Shown: positions 6,260 to 15,047, counted from the stretch's first letter. The stretch: DNA of 64,000 nucleotides from Achromobacter pulmonis (GCF_902859765.1 NZ_CADIJV010000002.1:303558-367557), one strand, 5' to 3'. Program-made: numbers and translations. Notes: generated by a model from the sequence alone, not told the origin.

Positions 6260-8326
6260 TCAAGCGGCCAGCGCCTCGGCGGGTTCATCCGCCATTGCCT
6301 CGGCATCCTCCGGGGCGTCCTGCTCCGGGCCTGCCTCCTGCGCGCTTTCCTTCACTGCCTGCTGCGGGCCTTCGACCTTAAAGATGGCAGGCATCCAACC
6401 CGCGCCATCGGCCAGCCGCTCGGCTTCGCTGGCAATGTCGGCCTTCTTCAGCTTCGCCAGCCGGGAAACCTGATCGGGCGCGTACTCGCCCACGGCTTGC
6501 AGAACTGCCGCCTTCGGAACGTGCTTGAAATACCCCTCGGCGGTCGGCTGCCACCATGCGGCCATGTCGAGGCCCACGGCCTGCGCCAGTTCCTCGCCGG
6601 GCTGGTGCGGTGTGGCGCGAGGCGTCACCACGTCCACCGTGGAAGCCACGCACACGGCCAGCAGCTTGACCAGTTCGCCTTGCTCCATCGCCAGCAGCGC
6701 GGCAAACAGTTCGGCGCTGTCCTCGGGCAGCTTGCCGCTCCACGCCTGCTGCAATTCACGCAGCGCCACAGCGGCGGGTGACTCGGGCCAGTCCGGGGCC
6801 ATGCCGTCCAGCCGGTCTTGGACTTTCAGGCTCACGCCCAGCGGCAGGTCGCGCCCGTAGTAGCGGCCCTGCAAGACGGTCTGCACCATGCCATGCACCA
6901 GCGCGGCCACCGCCACCTGCGGATGCCGGGCCACCTCGATTTGCAGCGCGGCGGTGCGATGGGCGCTCAGGCGCTGGGCCAGTCGGTCGGAAATCGCTGC
7001 TGCCTTGGGCGGCTCGTCGTCCTCGCCTTCGTCATCGTTCGCGGCATCTGGGTCGCTGAACCCTTGGCGCAGCTTCTCCAGTGTGCGCAGTGCCTTGGCC
7101 TCGGCCTCGCGCAGCAGTCCGCGATGAATCACCACCTCGCCGTTGCGGCCGATGGTGACGATGGCCCCGGCTGCGGCCTTCACGTTCGCGCCGTACCCCT
7201 GCAAGCCGTCTTCCAGCGCCTGCAACTGCTCGCCCAGCCGCTCGCCTTCCTCTTGCAGCGCATCGGCCTTGTCCTCGTCGTCGGCGTCCGTCGCGGCATC
7301 AATGGCTTCGGCCACCTCCTGCATCTTGGCTTGCAGCCTCTCGATGCGCTGTGCTTCGCGCTTGTTCGGCTCGCGGCGCTCCCTCGGCGCACGCTGGAAG
7401 GCGTGCAGATCGGCATGGGTCACGCCCGGCGTGGCATCAGCCCAAGCCCAGCCCTCGGCCTTCACCTCTGCGGCGATGCCCGCCAGCTTGTCTTGCGCCA
7501 GTCGTTCCAGCAGCGCGGCGTCGGTCAGGTACACGCCTGCATCGCCCTCCGCGAACAGGTCGCGGCGGATGCCGCCGCCCGCCTGCTCGTAGGTGTCCAG
7601 CCCGACGAAGCGCACCAGCGGATGCCGGTAGGCGTCAATCTCGCGCTCCGTCAGACGTTCGCGCAAGTGCGAGGGTTGGCGCTGCCATTGCGGCGCATCG
7701 TAGAACGCGCATTCCTGCGCGGCGTGGTCGTCGGTGATGGAGAGCGCCATCAGCTGATCGAGGCTCACGGCATCGGCCCGGTAGTCCTCCATCAAACGCG
7801 GCGAGACATTGGCGAGCTTCAAGCGGCGCTGCACCACCAGCGGCGTAACGGAGAAATCCGCCGCAATGTCCTCAATCGGTCGGCCTTCGGCCACCAGCGC
7901 GGCGAAGGCTTCAAACTGGTCTGCTGGGTGCATGGCTTCGCGCTGCACGTTCTCGGTCAGGCTGGCGGTGCGGGCCGTGCCATCGGCCACCTGCAGGCAA
8001 GGCACGTCCCAATCCTTGGCGATACGGTGCTTCTTTGCCAGCAGCTTGAGGGCCGCAAAGCGTCGGCCACCTGCCACCACCTCGTAATGCAGGTCATCGG
8101 CGGCGGGAATCACGATCAGGTTTTGCAGCAGGCCCACGCGCTGAATGCTCGCGGCCAGCTCGGGGATGGACATGCGCGGGACGGTCTTGCGCACGTTGCG
8201 GCCCGTGGGGCGCAGCACCAGCCGCGACAGCGGAACCAGAATCATGTGCTTGCTCGGGTCGGCGGCTTGCAGCACGTTTGCGCGGCTGTCGAGGGCTTGA
8301 GCTTCGGTGTAAGTAACGGCGTTCAT
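6260..8326 (-). CDS. parB: ParB/RepB/Spo0J-family partition-like protein (long form)
   Basis: This 688-residue protein has a ParB N-terminal nuclease-like domain at about residues 30-135: ILVPLSRLVLRPTGRNVRKT, then SIQRVGLLQNLIVIP, VVAGGRRFAALKLL and LTENVQREAMHP (the ENxxR box). A helix-turn-helix follows at about 145-175 (IEDIAADFSVTPLVVQRRL). The C-terminal two-thirds is far longer than in chromosomal ParB. It includes an acidic, coiled-coil-like segment around 310-370 and an acidic tail rich in E, A and D. Such long ParB-like proteins are typical of ICEs and may act in gene control or DNA processing rather than simple partition. It lies just after DUF932 and probably shares its transcript. 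Confidence 0.9.
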   Translation of the reverse strand: MNAVTYTEAQALDSRANVLQAADPSKHMILVPLSRLVLRPTGRNVRKTVPRMSIPELAASIQRVGLLQNLIVIPAADDLHYEVVAGGRRFAALKLLAKKHRIAKDWDVPCLQVADGTARTASLTENVQREAMHPADQFEAFAALVAEGRPIEDIAADFSVTPLVVQRRLKLANVSPRLMEDYRADAVSLDQLMALSITDDHAAQECAFYDAPQWQRQPSHLRERLTEREIDAYRHPLVRFVGLDTYEQAGGGIRRDLFAEGDAGVYLTDAALLERLAQDKLAGIAAEVKAEGWAWADATPGVTHADLHAFQRAPRERREPNKREAQRIERLQAKMQEVAEAIDAATDADDEDKADALQEEGERLGEQLQALEDGLQGYGANVKAAAGAIVTIGRNGEVVIHRGLLREAEAKALRTLEKLRQGFSDPDAANDDEGEDDEPPKAAAISDRLAQRLSAHRTAALQIEVARHPQVAVAALVHGMVQTVLQGRYYGRDLPLGVSLKVQDRLDGMAPDWPESPAAVALRELQQAWSGKLPEDSAELFAALLAMEQGELVKLLAVCVASTVDVVTPRATPHQPGEELAQAVGLDMAAWWQPTAEGYFKHVPKAAVLQAVGEYAPDQVSRLAKLKKADIASEAERLADGAGWMPAIFKVEGPQQAVKESAQEAGPEQDAPEDAEAMADEPAEALAA

Positions 8327-8401
8327 GGTGAATCTCCAATCAAGTGAAACAAGGGAATGGAGGGGAAACCGCCCCTCCGGCGGGGAACACGTCAGAGGGG
8401 G

Positions 8402-9229
8402 TCAGGCCTTGAGGGCGCGCATGCCATCGGCCAGCAGCCACAGGGCGCGGTTCAGGCGAATGTCCGAATCAATGCCCTGCACGGGGCGGGTCTGCTGTCT
8501 GCGGCCATTGGCGGCGCGGCCATGCAATCCGCCCTTGGTCAGGTTCTCCTGCGTGCGGTTGAACACGCTCCACAGGTCGGGGCGGCGGTCGTCGAAGCGG
8601 CGCGGCATCAGGATTTGCGATTCCGTGACGGGCGCGGGCTTGGTTGGGTCGTCGTACTTGAGGGCCAGCGCGGCGCGGGCGAACACTTCCGATTCCCCGG
8701 CATCCAGCGTGATGGCCTGCATGGATTCGCGCGATTCCTGCGCATGCTCGAAGCCGCTCAGCACCTGATAGGCGCCCTCGATGACATGGCCCGCCACGTC
8801 GCCCTTGTGGGGCACGCGCACATCGCCCACGGTGTCGCCGCAGACAAGGCCATTGCTGCAAACGAAGCGGAACATGCCACCCAGTAATTGATAGCTGCTC
8901 GTGCCGTCGTGCGAGTTCAGCAGGATGATTTCATTGGCTTCGCGGGCGTTGATCTGGTTGGCGTGGCGCAGGCGCAGCATGTGTTTCGTGTGCTCGCGCC
9001 GGCCCTCGTTGCGAACGCGGGTCTGGCACACCATGAAGGGCTGAAACCCCTCTTTGCGAAGCTCGGTCAGCACGGCGGCGGTGGGGATGTAGCTGTACCG
9101 CTCGGAACGGCTTTCATGGGGGGCATCCGCGAAGATGGACGGGGCCACGCGGCGGATCTGGTCATCGGACAGCGGGGAGTCGCTGCGCAATGCGGGGGAA
9201 TGGGAAGCGAAGCGGGATGCGAGTTGCAT
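8402..9229 (-). CDS. DUF932 domain protein
   Basis: This 275-residue protein matches DUF932: RSERYSYIPTAAVLTELRKEGFQP near residue 35, LRLRHANQ, EIILLNSHDGTSSYQLLGGMFRFVCSNGLV near residue 105, and a C-terminal segment with NRTQENLTKGG. The start at 9229 is preceded by AGGAAAGACC. DUF932 proteins are common in phages and conjugative elements next to ParB-like genes, as here (76 bp spacing). Their function is unknown. The N-terminal extension of the open frame beyond 9229 is not supported by a ribosome-binding site. Confidence 0.9.
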   Translation of the reverse strand: MQLASRFASHSPALRSDSPLSDDQIRRVAPSIFADAPHESRSERYSYIPTAAVLTELRKEGFQPFMVCQTRVRNEGRREHTKHMLRLRHANQINAREANEIILLNSHDGTSSYQLLGGMFRFVCSNGLVCGDTVGDVRVPHKGDVAGHVIEGAYQVLSGFEHAQESRESMQAITLDAGESEVFARAALALKYDDPTKPAPVTESQILMPRRFDDRRPDLWSVFNRTQENLTKGGLHGRAANGRRQQTRPVQGIDSDIRLNRALWLLADGMRALKA

Positions 9230-9795
9230 GGTCTTTCTCCTGAACAAAAAGGCTGTTGAAGAAAACCGCACACCGGATTCCAAGATTCGAAGCCCAGCCT
9301 TTCGGCTGTTCGGTGCGGTCGGCGCGAGGAACCCGGTTGGCCCTGTTGCCACCGTCTTTCCTGAGTTCATCGCCCGCGACGAAAGGGAGCGCGCGGACGG
9401 GGGCCGTCAAGGAAACAAGCGCAGGGTGGGGCGGCCCGCAGGCGCAGCCGAGGACACGGCCCTGCGCGCCTTGACGGCACACGGCCGCGGGCTACAGTCG
9501 CGGACAAGGTGATGAAGTCAGGGAAGAGGACTGGACATGGCAACGGCCATCCCACAAGCCGACCGCACGGCAAGCGAAGCGCGCAGGCTCGAAGCTGGAA
9601 GCCGGGCCGGAGGCGTCAGCCGAACGGAGTGAGGGAACGATCGAAGCCCGAAGGGGGCGAGACGCCGCAGGCGGCTCGATGCGCTAGCACGAGAGCGCGA
9701 CCGGCCATCTCCCAGGTGGCCGGGGACGCCCACATGACTTCAATGAAATCCCCGTGGACAGCTACCCACCCAGCCATCGGCAAAATGGCAATGGC
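9230..9795. other. Intergenic region upstream of DUF932
   Basis: About 565 bp with no convincing gene. It contains the long hairpin listed separately (9403-9478) and a segment (about 9570-9610) with AAGCGAAGCGCGCAGG, related to the dispersed repeat family. It presumably holds the DUF932-parB promoter. Confidence 0.5.
9403..9478. other. Long-range hairpin, possible structured RNA or DNA
   Basis: GCCGTCAAGG (9403-9412) pairs exactly with CCTTGACGGC (9469-9478). Inside, GCAGGG (9421-9426) pairs with CCCTGC (9460-9465). The nested arms suggest a stem interrupted by an internal loop with a GC-rich head. There is no U-tract, so a plain terminator is unlikely. Confidence 0.45.
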
Positions 9796-10017
9796 ATGGA
9801 CATACGAGCCCTACAAGACGATGAACTGATGGCCCAGGCCCGAGACTGGCGGCAACGGGCACTGCGCGGCGAGAAGGACGCACGCGGCCTCGCGCACGAA
9901 CTGGAATGCGAAGTGCGCCGGCGCTTCCCCAGGAACAATGCGCCCCATGCACTGCCGCCGATCCAATTGCTCGGCGCCGTGCCGCAAACACCCCAGCGGC
10001 GCTGGAAGCCCTGGTAA
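9796..10017 (+). CDS. Small conserved-looking ICE protein, function unknown
   Basis: A 73-residue frame starting MDIRALQDDELMAQARDWRQ and ending QTPQRRWKPW. The first half is predicted helical and charged (ARDWRQRALRGEKDARGLAHELECEVRRRF), unlike the Arg/Pro-rich shadow frames nearby. An alternative GTG start at 9754 adds 14 residues. There is no strong ribosome-binding site. Its helical content and position among backbone genes make it plausible, but I cannot assign a function. Confidence 0.5.
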   Translation: MDIRALQDDELMAQARDWRQRALRGEKDARGLAHELECEVRRRFPRNNAPHALPPIQLLGAVPQTPQRRWKPW

Positions 10018-10164
10018 GCACCGGCTCAAAGGCAGCCCGCCCGCATGACTGCGCCACGGCCGATCGGCGCTGATCCCGAAATCCCCCCGAAATAGCGCGA
10101 ATTTCGAGTGGCCCGGTCACGGGCCAATGCCTACCGTGGAATCTCCACCTTCTGGAGAACCACC

Positions 10165-10464
10165 ATGAGCGATCCCATGCAACCCGGAACGCCTGCGCCT
10201 GGAGCAGAAGGGCCTGGCATCTTTCTGCCGGCCCTCATCTGGACCACCGACCGCAAGACGGTAGGCAACGAGATGCAGCGCCTGCTGGGACGGCGCGCAC
10301 AGCTCAACGTCCTGCTGTCCGCCTCCGAAGAAACGGACGACGGCACCACCTGGTACGCAATGGCCCAGGCCACGCTGAACCAGCTGGACTGCGATATCGA
10401 ACGTCTCTTCGAGTGGCTGGGCGACTACGAACCCGACACACCCACGCCCGAAGTGCCATCGTAA
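10165..10464 (+). CDS. Small acidic ICE protein, function unknown
   Basis: A 99-residue acidic protein: MSDPMQPGTPAPGAEGPGIF, LPALIWTTDRKTVGNEMQRL, then LLSASEETDDGTTWYAMAQATLNQL and a C-terminal DIERLFEWLGDYEPDTP. The ATG at 10165 has a CTGGAGAA ribosome-binding site. The sequence has ordinary amino-acid composition and a helical core, so it is likely real. I do not recognise the family. Confidence 0.65.
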   Translation: MSDPMQPGTPAPGAEGPGIFLPALIWTTDRKTVGNEMQRLLGRRAQLNVLLSASEETDDGTTWYAMAQATLNQLDCDIERLFEWLGDYEPDTPTPEVPS

Positions 10465-10483
10465 TGTCCGGCATGAAGGGAGC

Positions 10484-10620
10484 GATCCGGCACCAGCCGG
10501 TTCGCTGCGCGAGAGGGGCGCCAAGCCTGCGCGGCGGGGATAGCCCGCAGGGCTTTCCCCTGGAGGCAAGCGCAGCGCGTAGCGCCCCGCCAGGGGCGCG
10601 AAGGCATCAGGCCGGGTCGT
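10484..10620. repeat. Dispersed GC-rich intergenic repeat, copy C
   Basis: Third copy of the element-specific repeat, with GGGGCGCCAAGC, GCGCGGCGGGGAT, GGAGGCAAGCGCAGCGCG and GGCGCGAAGGC. It lacks the ATTGAAGCCGAATGGCC half found in copies A and B. It lies between two convergent small genes. Confidence 0.65.
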
Positions 10621-10885
10621 CGGGGCGCAGGCTGGCTTCCGACACCGGCATCCACGGCGATGACGAGTCCAGCAGGTAGCGCGCACCGCGCGCGTACAGG
10701 CCCGAAAGTCCGCTGGGACGATAAAACCCGGTGACGCGGCACCGGAACTGTGCGCCAAACTCGTTGGTATAGATCACCGCGTCGCCGAGCGCAAAGCGCA
10801 AGGGCTGGCCGTTCTCCGGTGGGAACGGCTTGAACGCATCATGCTCTGCCGTGATTTCGAGGATGTAGTCGTGGTGGCTGCTCAT
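10607..10885 (-). CDS. Small conserved-looking ICE protein, function unknown
   Basis: A 92-residue protein: MSSHHDYILEITAEHDAFKP, then LRFALGDAVIYTNEFGAQFRC, VTGFYRP and YLLDSSSPWMPVSEASLRPD. The strand-rich pattern with GDAVIYTNEFGAQF suggests a small beta-barrel (SH3- or KOW-like), but this is a guess. The ATG at 10885 follows AGGAGGT closely. It is collinear with DUF2958 copy 2 (63 bp downstream) and probably cotranscribed. Confidence 0.7.
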   Translation of the reverse strand: MSSHHDYILEITAEHDAFKPFPPENGQPLRFALGDAVIYTNEFGAQFRCRVTGFYRPSGLSGLYARGARYLLDSSSPWMPVSEASLRPDDPA

Positions 10886-10948
10886 GGCCTTGACCTCCTG
10901 AAATGATTGAGAACGCTCAGGAGCGCCTTGCGGCGCCCCAGAACCAGG

Positions 10949-11299
10949 TCAGACAACGACACGCCCCGCCAGCCGCGCATCGCGCGCATAGGCGCTCAGC
11001 CGCTTCTCGGCACGAAAGTGCAGATCCCGCTCTACCGGCAAGCCCAGCCGCCCGCGCACGGTCGCCAGTTCGGAAAAACTGACCCAGCCGATTTCCGGCA
11101 TCCCTAGGCCCAGGTCGCAAAGACCGAAGGCGTGATCGTGGTCATCGGGATCAATCTCGGTCAGCAGCCAGGTCGCGCCGGCATCCGGCGTGAACAGCTT
11201 GACCACTGGGGCCGGATCGAAGTCCGGGTTCTCCAAGGATTCGCGGCCGTTGGCCAGCAGCACGATGCGCTGCTCGTCCGTGATGAATGCGTGGTTCAT
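10949..11299 (-). CDS. DUF2958 domain protein (copy 2)
   Basis: A 116-residue DUF2958 protein: FITDEQRIVLLANGRESLEN, PAPVVKLFTPDAGATWLLTEIDPDD, FGLCDLGLGMPEIGWVSFSEL and a basic C-terminus. It is homologous to copy 1 at 2985-3332 across the full length: VVxLFTPDAxATWLL, the LGxxMPExG block and the preceding DP are shared. The start at 11299 follows AGGAGTTCACC. The family function is unknown. It marks the end of the recognisable backbone before the cargo. Confidence 0.85.
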   Translation of the reverse strand: MNHAFITDEQRIVLLANGRESLENPDFDPAPVVKLFTPDAGATWLLTEIDPDDHDHAFGLCDLGLGMPEIGWVSFSELATVRGRLGLPVERDLHFRAEKRLSAYARDARLAGRVVV

Positions 11300-11675
11300 G
11301 GTGAACTCCTGTAAGGTTACCGGGCGGAATTGCCCAGCCCTTGCAGGGCACGGCGCAGCGCAAGCAGTCAAAGATCGAAGACGGCCGCCAGGCCGCAAGC
11401 GCCGAAGGTGCGCAGTCATTGACGGCGGGCACGCCGTGGCACGATGAAGGGAACAGCAAGCCGCCACACCTCACCACGCAGCCACCCCGGTATTGACAAG
11501 CGTAGCGCGCAGGTCCGAAGCGTCAGTCCAGATCAGAGCGTCCGGGCTTGAAGCCGGATGACTGCGATTCGGCACGAAGCTCGGGGCGCAGCCCATGAGC
11601 CCGACGAAGGAACGTCGGGATGCAGGCCAAGTTGCCAGCAGGCAGTTGAAAAGTGGTGCTGGCCTTCAGGCGCTG
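11300..11675. other. Intergenic, backbone/cargo boundary
   Basis: About 375 bp between DUF2958 copy 2 and the cargo locus. No gene is seen. The stretch 11495-11605 contains AAGCGTAGCGCGCAGG and GGGGCGCAGCCC, remnants of the dispersed repeat. There is no clear hairpin terminator for the leftward cargo operon. Confidence 0.5.
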
Positions 11676-12746
11676 TCAATTTTCTTGATCTTCCGGATAC
11701 GCCGCCTGGGGAATCGGCACCCAGCCATCGCGGGTGATGCCTGCCCCGATGCGTATGTTCTGGCTTTCAGTTGCCGCCCAGTGCCCACCCCGGTGCAATA
11801 CGGCGCGAATCACCGACTTCCGCGGATGATCCTCATCCGCCTTGGCAGAACTGCATATGGCATTCCAATGGTGCTTGTCCGGCATACTGTTCAACCGTGG
11901 GCCGAGCAGTTGATCCAAGACTTCGGTCGAAACGTTGTGTCGCCCGCCGTGATGGGGCACTTGGAAATACCGAATACCTGGCAGCGCGAGTCCCACGAAA
12001 GGTGCGTAGTCGATCACCTCCTGCAGTGCTTCACGCCCGGCATCGCCAGTAAGCATGACGCGATGACCGTTCAAGACAGCCGACTGCACCACACTCATTT
12101 CATTCTCACGACTGGTCGGCTCAGGCGGGAAATATTCCTCGCCCCACAGGGACTTGATGTAGGCGGTCGCGGCCTTCACTGCCCGGAATATGCTGCTCAG
12201 CGCGCTATCAAAAGCACTTTCTTCGACAGCTTCCGGTGTCTTCGCGGAGTCCACGATCAGGTCCAAGTAGCGCCCCAGGGTAGGTGCCATGACCGCGAAC
12301 GGACCGATGCTCTGCCCCTGAAGGGGGGCATGGATTGGAATTCCCTTCTCCACCGCAATATCCTCAAGAATTGCCGTGGCATCGTAGATTGAGCGCAACT
12401 TCCGTCGCAGGGCTTCAACCGATTCATAGGTCTCAAAGCGATCGATCAACTGGTCCGCGTATATCCACGGCCGGTTGATCCAAAGATTCCTGACCGTGCA
12501 TTGCTCCAGGACTTTTCGTAGTCCGTTGGCGTGATCGCGATCTGGGTGCGTGAGGATCACATGGTCGATGACTGTTGTTCCATAGTACGTCTTCAGATGC
12601 TCGACTATCTGATCACCCGTATCCAGATACCCACCGTCAACAACGTGCACGCCCTCGGTGCCATTCACCGAGTAGCGCAGCGTGATCGCGTCCCCGCTTT
12701 TCGCTGTTTCGACGCCAAGAAAGTCGATCTCGAAGTAGTCAGCCAT
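11676..12746 (-). CDS. MBL-fold metallo-hydrolase (ComEC-like), cargo operon gene 3
   Basis: A 356-residue metallo-beta-lactamase-fold protein. The metal motif HPDRDH spans residues 67-72 (LTHPDRDHANGL), preceded by the hydrophobic strand VIDHVIL. The later motifs VMLTGDAG and FQVPHHGGRHN supply the further Asp and His ligands, so the active site looks intact. The pattern resembles the MBL domain of ComEC/Rec2 and phosphodiesterase-type relatives more than beta-lactamases. The start at 12746 follows GAGGGA. It lies 45 bp downstream of the E2-E1-JAB gene. The substrate is unknown; nuclease or esterase activity is possible. Confidence 0.85.
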   Translation of the reverse strand: MADYFEIDFLGVETAKSGDAITLRYSVNGTEGVHVVDGGYLDTGDQIVEHLKTYYGTTVIDHVILTHPDRDHANGLRKVLEQCTVRNLWINRPWIYADQLIDRFETYESVEALRRKLRSIYDATAILEDIAVEKGIPIHAPLQGQSIGPFAVMAPTLGRYLDLIVDSAKTPEAVEESAFDSALSSIFRAVKAATAYIKSLWGEEYFPPEPTSRENEMSVVQSAVLNGHRVMLTGDAGREALQEVIDYAPFVGLALPGIRYFQVPHHGGRHNVSTEVLDQLLGPRLNSMPDKHHWNAICSSAKADEDHPRKSVIRAVLHRGGHWAATESQNIRIGAGITRDGWVPIPQAAYPEDQEN

Positions 12747-12791
12747 ACATCCCTCTTGTTTTATGCCAACAAAGTGCCGGTGGCTTTGCAC

Positions 12792-15047
12792 CTACCAGCG
12801 ATCCACCGCACACGTGAGTCCTGTCGGAGTCCATACCAACGACACGGCCGGAAGGCCGCCAGCATCCTCGGCGATGCCGCGCAATGTATTTCGGTCGATA
12901 CCCGAATGTGCGCCGCCTTTCGGGTGGCTGTGCCACGTTCCTATAAAGGCGAGATACCCCAAAGAGGCCGCGTTTGCGGCGCGCAAATTTTGAACAAGCC
13001 CGTTGGTTCCGAGGACGAAGCGGGCGGCCTCTCGAACACTGTCAGGCGGTGCCTCAACAAGGCCTGCAATGGTGATGGTTCGATTTTCAAACGAGATGCG
13101 GCCGATCAAGGCGCCGCCTGTTTCCAGAGCACCCCAGCGCAGCGCATCAGCATGGATTGCTTGCGCAACTGGGGACAGGACCCGAATGTTCCAGCCACCA
13201 TCGTCTGCGACTTCAAGCGCAGTGGTCGGGCCAAGGCTGGCGCGGGTCCATGCCATTCCAAGGCCTTCGGCATCTGAGATTCCGGCGCAAAGCGTCGCTT
13301 CCTTCGGAAGCCCATCAACGAGCCATCGTTCCAGTTGCAGGCCGGCCAGTGACGTCGACCGCGAAACAACGGCGTCAGACATAGGCATCGTCAGCGAACG
13401 ACAGTTGTCACCCACGAAAATCCGAGTCGGCTCAGACGTCTCGCCGGCAATCGACGCACGCAGTTCCGGTGCAAACCGGCAGCACTCGAACAAGAACGCC
13501 GTGAGGTCGTCAACTCGGCCGGCACGGCCAGCTCCTTCGAGCAATACCGCCACACAGCGCCCCTGACCATACATCGCGATCCGTGCCAATCGGGCTGGGG
13601 ATTGATCCAACGCTGCCGATTGTGTTTCTGCAGCCAGCACCTGAAGTGACGCCGTCGCATCCACGATGAGGGCCGCATCCTGCGGAACGGTTGCCGCAAA
13701 CTGTTCCGGATCGACCAAAAGAGTCACTGCGTCGGTGTCGAACGCTCGCGATTGAAGATGCGACAGCGATTCAAAGGCTGTCTTCATCAGCGCCGACTTC
13801 CGAGGCGGAACCAGAACTGATGCCCGCTCAATGAGTGCATGCCGCGCGGCGTTGTGAGGCGACATGGGTTCGTTGTCGACGAAAGTCATCGAACCAAAGC
13901 CCGCTCGCCCCAGTTGCATCGCGACTTTCGATCCCACGCTTCCGCAGCCGAGCACGACCAGCGGCTGTGATGTGGCTGCGTATGGAATGCCGGACGTCCT
14001 TGCCAGCAGTTCAGGAGACAACGCATGCGCGTGAAAGGCCGGGTGAACCGTGGCGTTACGCTCCAGGAGCGATTGAGCGTTGAGTTCATAGCGCACCACA
14101 TAGGGCAATACCTCGACACTCCTCCCTGGCGAGCCCACAAGCGACGCTGGCCTTTGCACAGCCAGAATCACAATCGCGTACAAACCATGCACCCAGCCAT
14201 GCGAGTCCTGTCGCATATCCAGGATTGAGCGTCCGAAATAACCGTCCACTTCCTGGGCCAAAGCGTCGCGATCAATACCAAGCTCCGCTGCTCGATCGAG
14301 CAGCGTCGCGAGATCGACAACTGTCTCTGGTTGATAGCGTCCGATCACATGCGGGAGGCCGTCGGTCATCGGAGCGCGCGCGATGAAGGCCGCGGCATGG
14401 CCGTTCCCCCATTTGCCCAGCTTGTCGTTGTGAACATCCTGATAAAACACAGGATCGACTTGTGCGGTCAGTTCGGCGTTGATGATGGCGTACAGACCGC
14501 CATCGATCGTCACGTAGCCTGCGGGAACCACCAGAATCGTGCCGTCAGCGGGAGCGGCGGCCGCGACCTTCTCGGCACTGAATACAACGGTCGAAGGACA
14601 GCTGTCTCGGCGCGTTGGTTCCCACCCCTGCTCCAGGTCCAGGAGTGTTCCGGCCGCGGCCTTGTGCAGCCAGTCGATCAACTGATCGACAACGGCGTCC
14701 AGGCCAAACCGATGCAGCAGCTCGTTCAACGACCCTTCGAATAGGCACGGCGAGACTAACTCGCCTTGGCGATGGGGGTTGATGTGCGGCAAGTTGAGCG
14801 GGAAGTCCGCACGTAAGAAGGGCTCGGGTGCAGACAGGGGCCAGTCACTACCGAATACCAGCACGCACGTCTCGACGGTGCGCACTCCGGTCTCAGAGAT
14901 ACCATTGCGCCGAGACCTGTTCGGCAGTTGGACCGCAACATCGACTTCAATCTCCGTCGATGCACCAGTTGTCCTTGGCTCGCCAACGCGGATAAGGCCT
15001 CGATGCCGCTGAAGTTGATGCAGTGCGTCTGCGATGGTGCCCGTCAT
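12792..15047 (-). CDS. E2-E1(ThiF)-JAB triple fusion, ubiquitin-like conjugation/deconjugation protein
   Basis: A 751-residue three-module protein. Residues about 1-140 look like a bacterial E2: LPHINPHRQGEL leads to SPC, with candidate catalytic Cys101. A middle segment is unassigned. Residues about 360-620 are an E1/ThiF Rossmann domain with the nucleotide loop GCGSVG at 367-372, then FVDNEPMSPHNAARH. Residues about 630-750 are a JAB/JAMM protease: Glu642 in ETGGALIG, HSHP at 706-709 and Asp718 in SGID. Cap2/Cap3 (type II CBASS) and Bil-type systems hold these activities on separate or pairwise proteins; all three in one chain is a less common build. Its ATG overlaps the upstream MBL stop codon (ATGA), so the two are translationally coupled. 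Confidence 0.85.
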   Translation of the reverse strand: MTGTIADALHQLQRHRGLIRVGEPRTTGASTEIEVDVAVQLPNRSRRNGISETGVRTVETCVLVFGSDWPLSAPEPFLRADFPLNLPHINPHRQGELVSPCLFEGSLNELLHRFGLDAVVDQLIDWLHKAAAGTLLDLEQGWEPTRRDSCPSTVVFSAEKVAAAAPADGTILVVPAGYVTIDGGLYAIINAELTAQVDPVFYQDVHNDKLGKWGNGHAAAFIARAPMTDGLPHVIGRYQPETVVDLATLLDRAAELGIDRDALAQEVDGYFGRSILDMRQDSHGWVHGLYAIVILAVQRPASLVGSPGRSVEVLPYVVRYELNAQSLLERNATVHPAFHAHALSPELLARTSGIPYAATSQPLVVLGCGSVGSKVAMQLGRAGFGSMTFVDNEPMSPHNAARHALIERASVLVPPRKSALMKTAFESLSHLQSRAFDTDAVTLLVDPEQFAATVPQDAALIVDATASLQVLAAETQSAALDQSPARLARIAMYGQGRCVAVLLEGAGRAGRVDDLTAFLFECCRFAPELRASIAGETSEPTRIFVGDNCRSLTMPMSDAVVSRSTSLAGLQLERWLVDGLPKEATLCAGISDAEGLGMAWTRASLGPTTALEVADDGGWNIRVLSPVAQAIHADALRWGALETGGALIGRISFENRTITIAGLVEAPPDSVREAARFVLGTNGLVQNLRAANAASLGYLAFIGTWHSHPKGGAHSGIDRNTLRGIAEDAGGLPAVSLVWTPTGLTCAVDRW

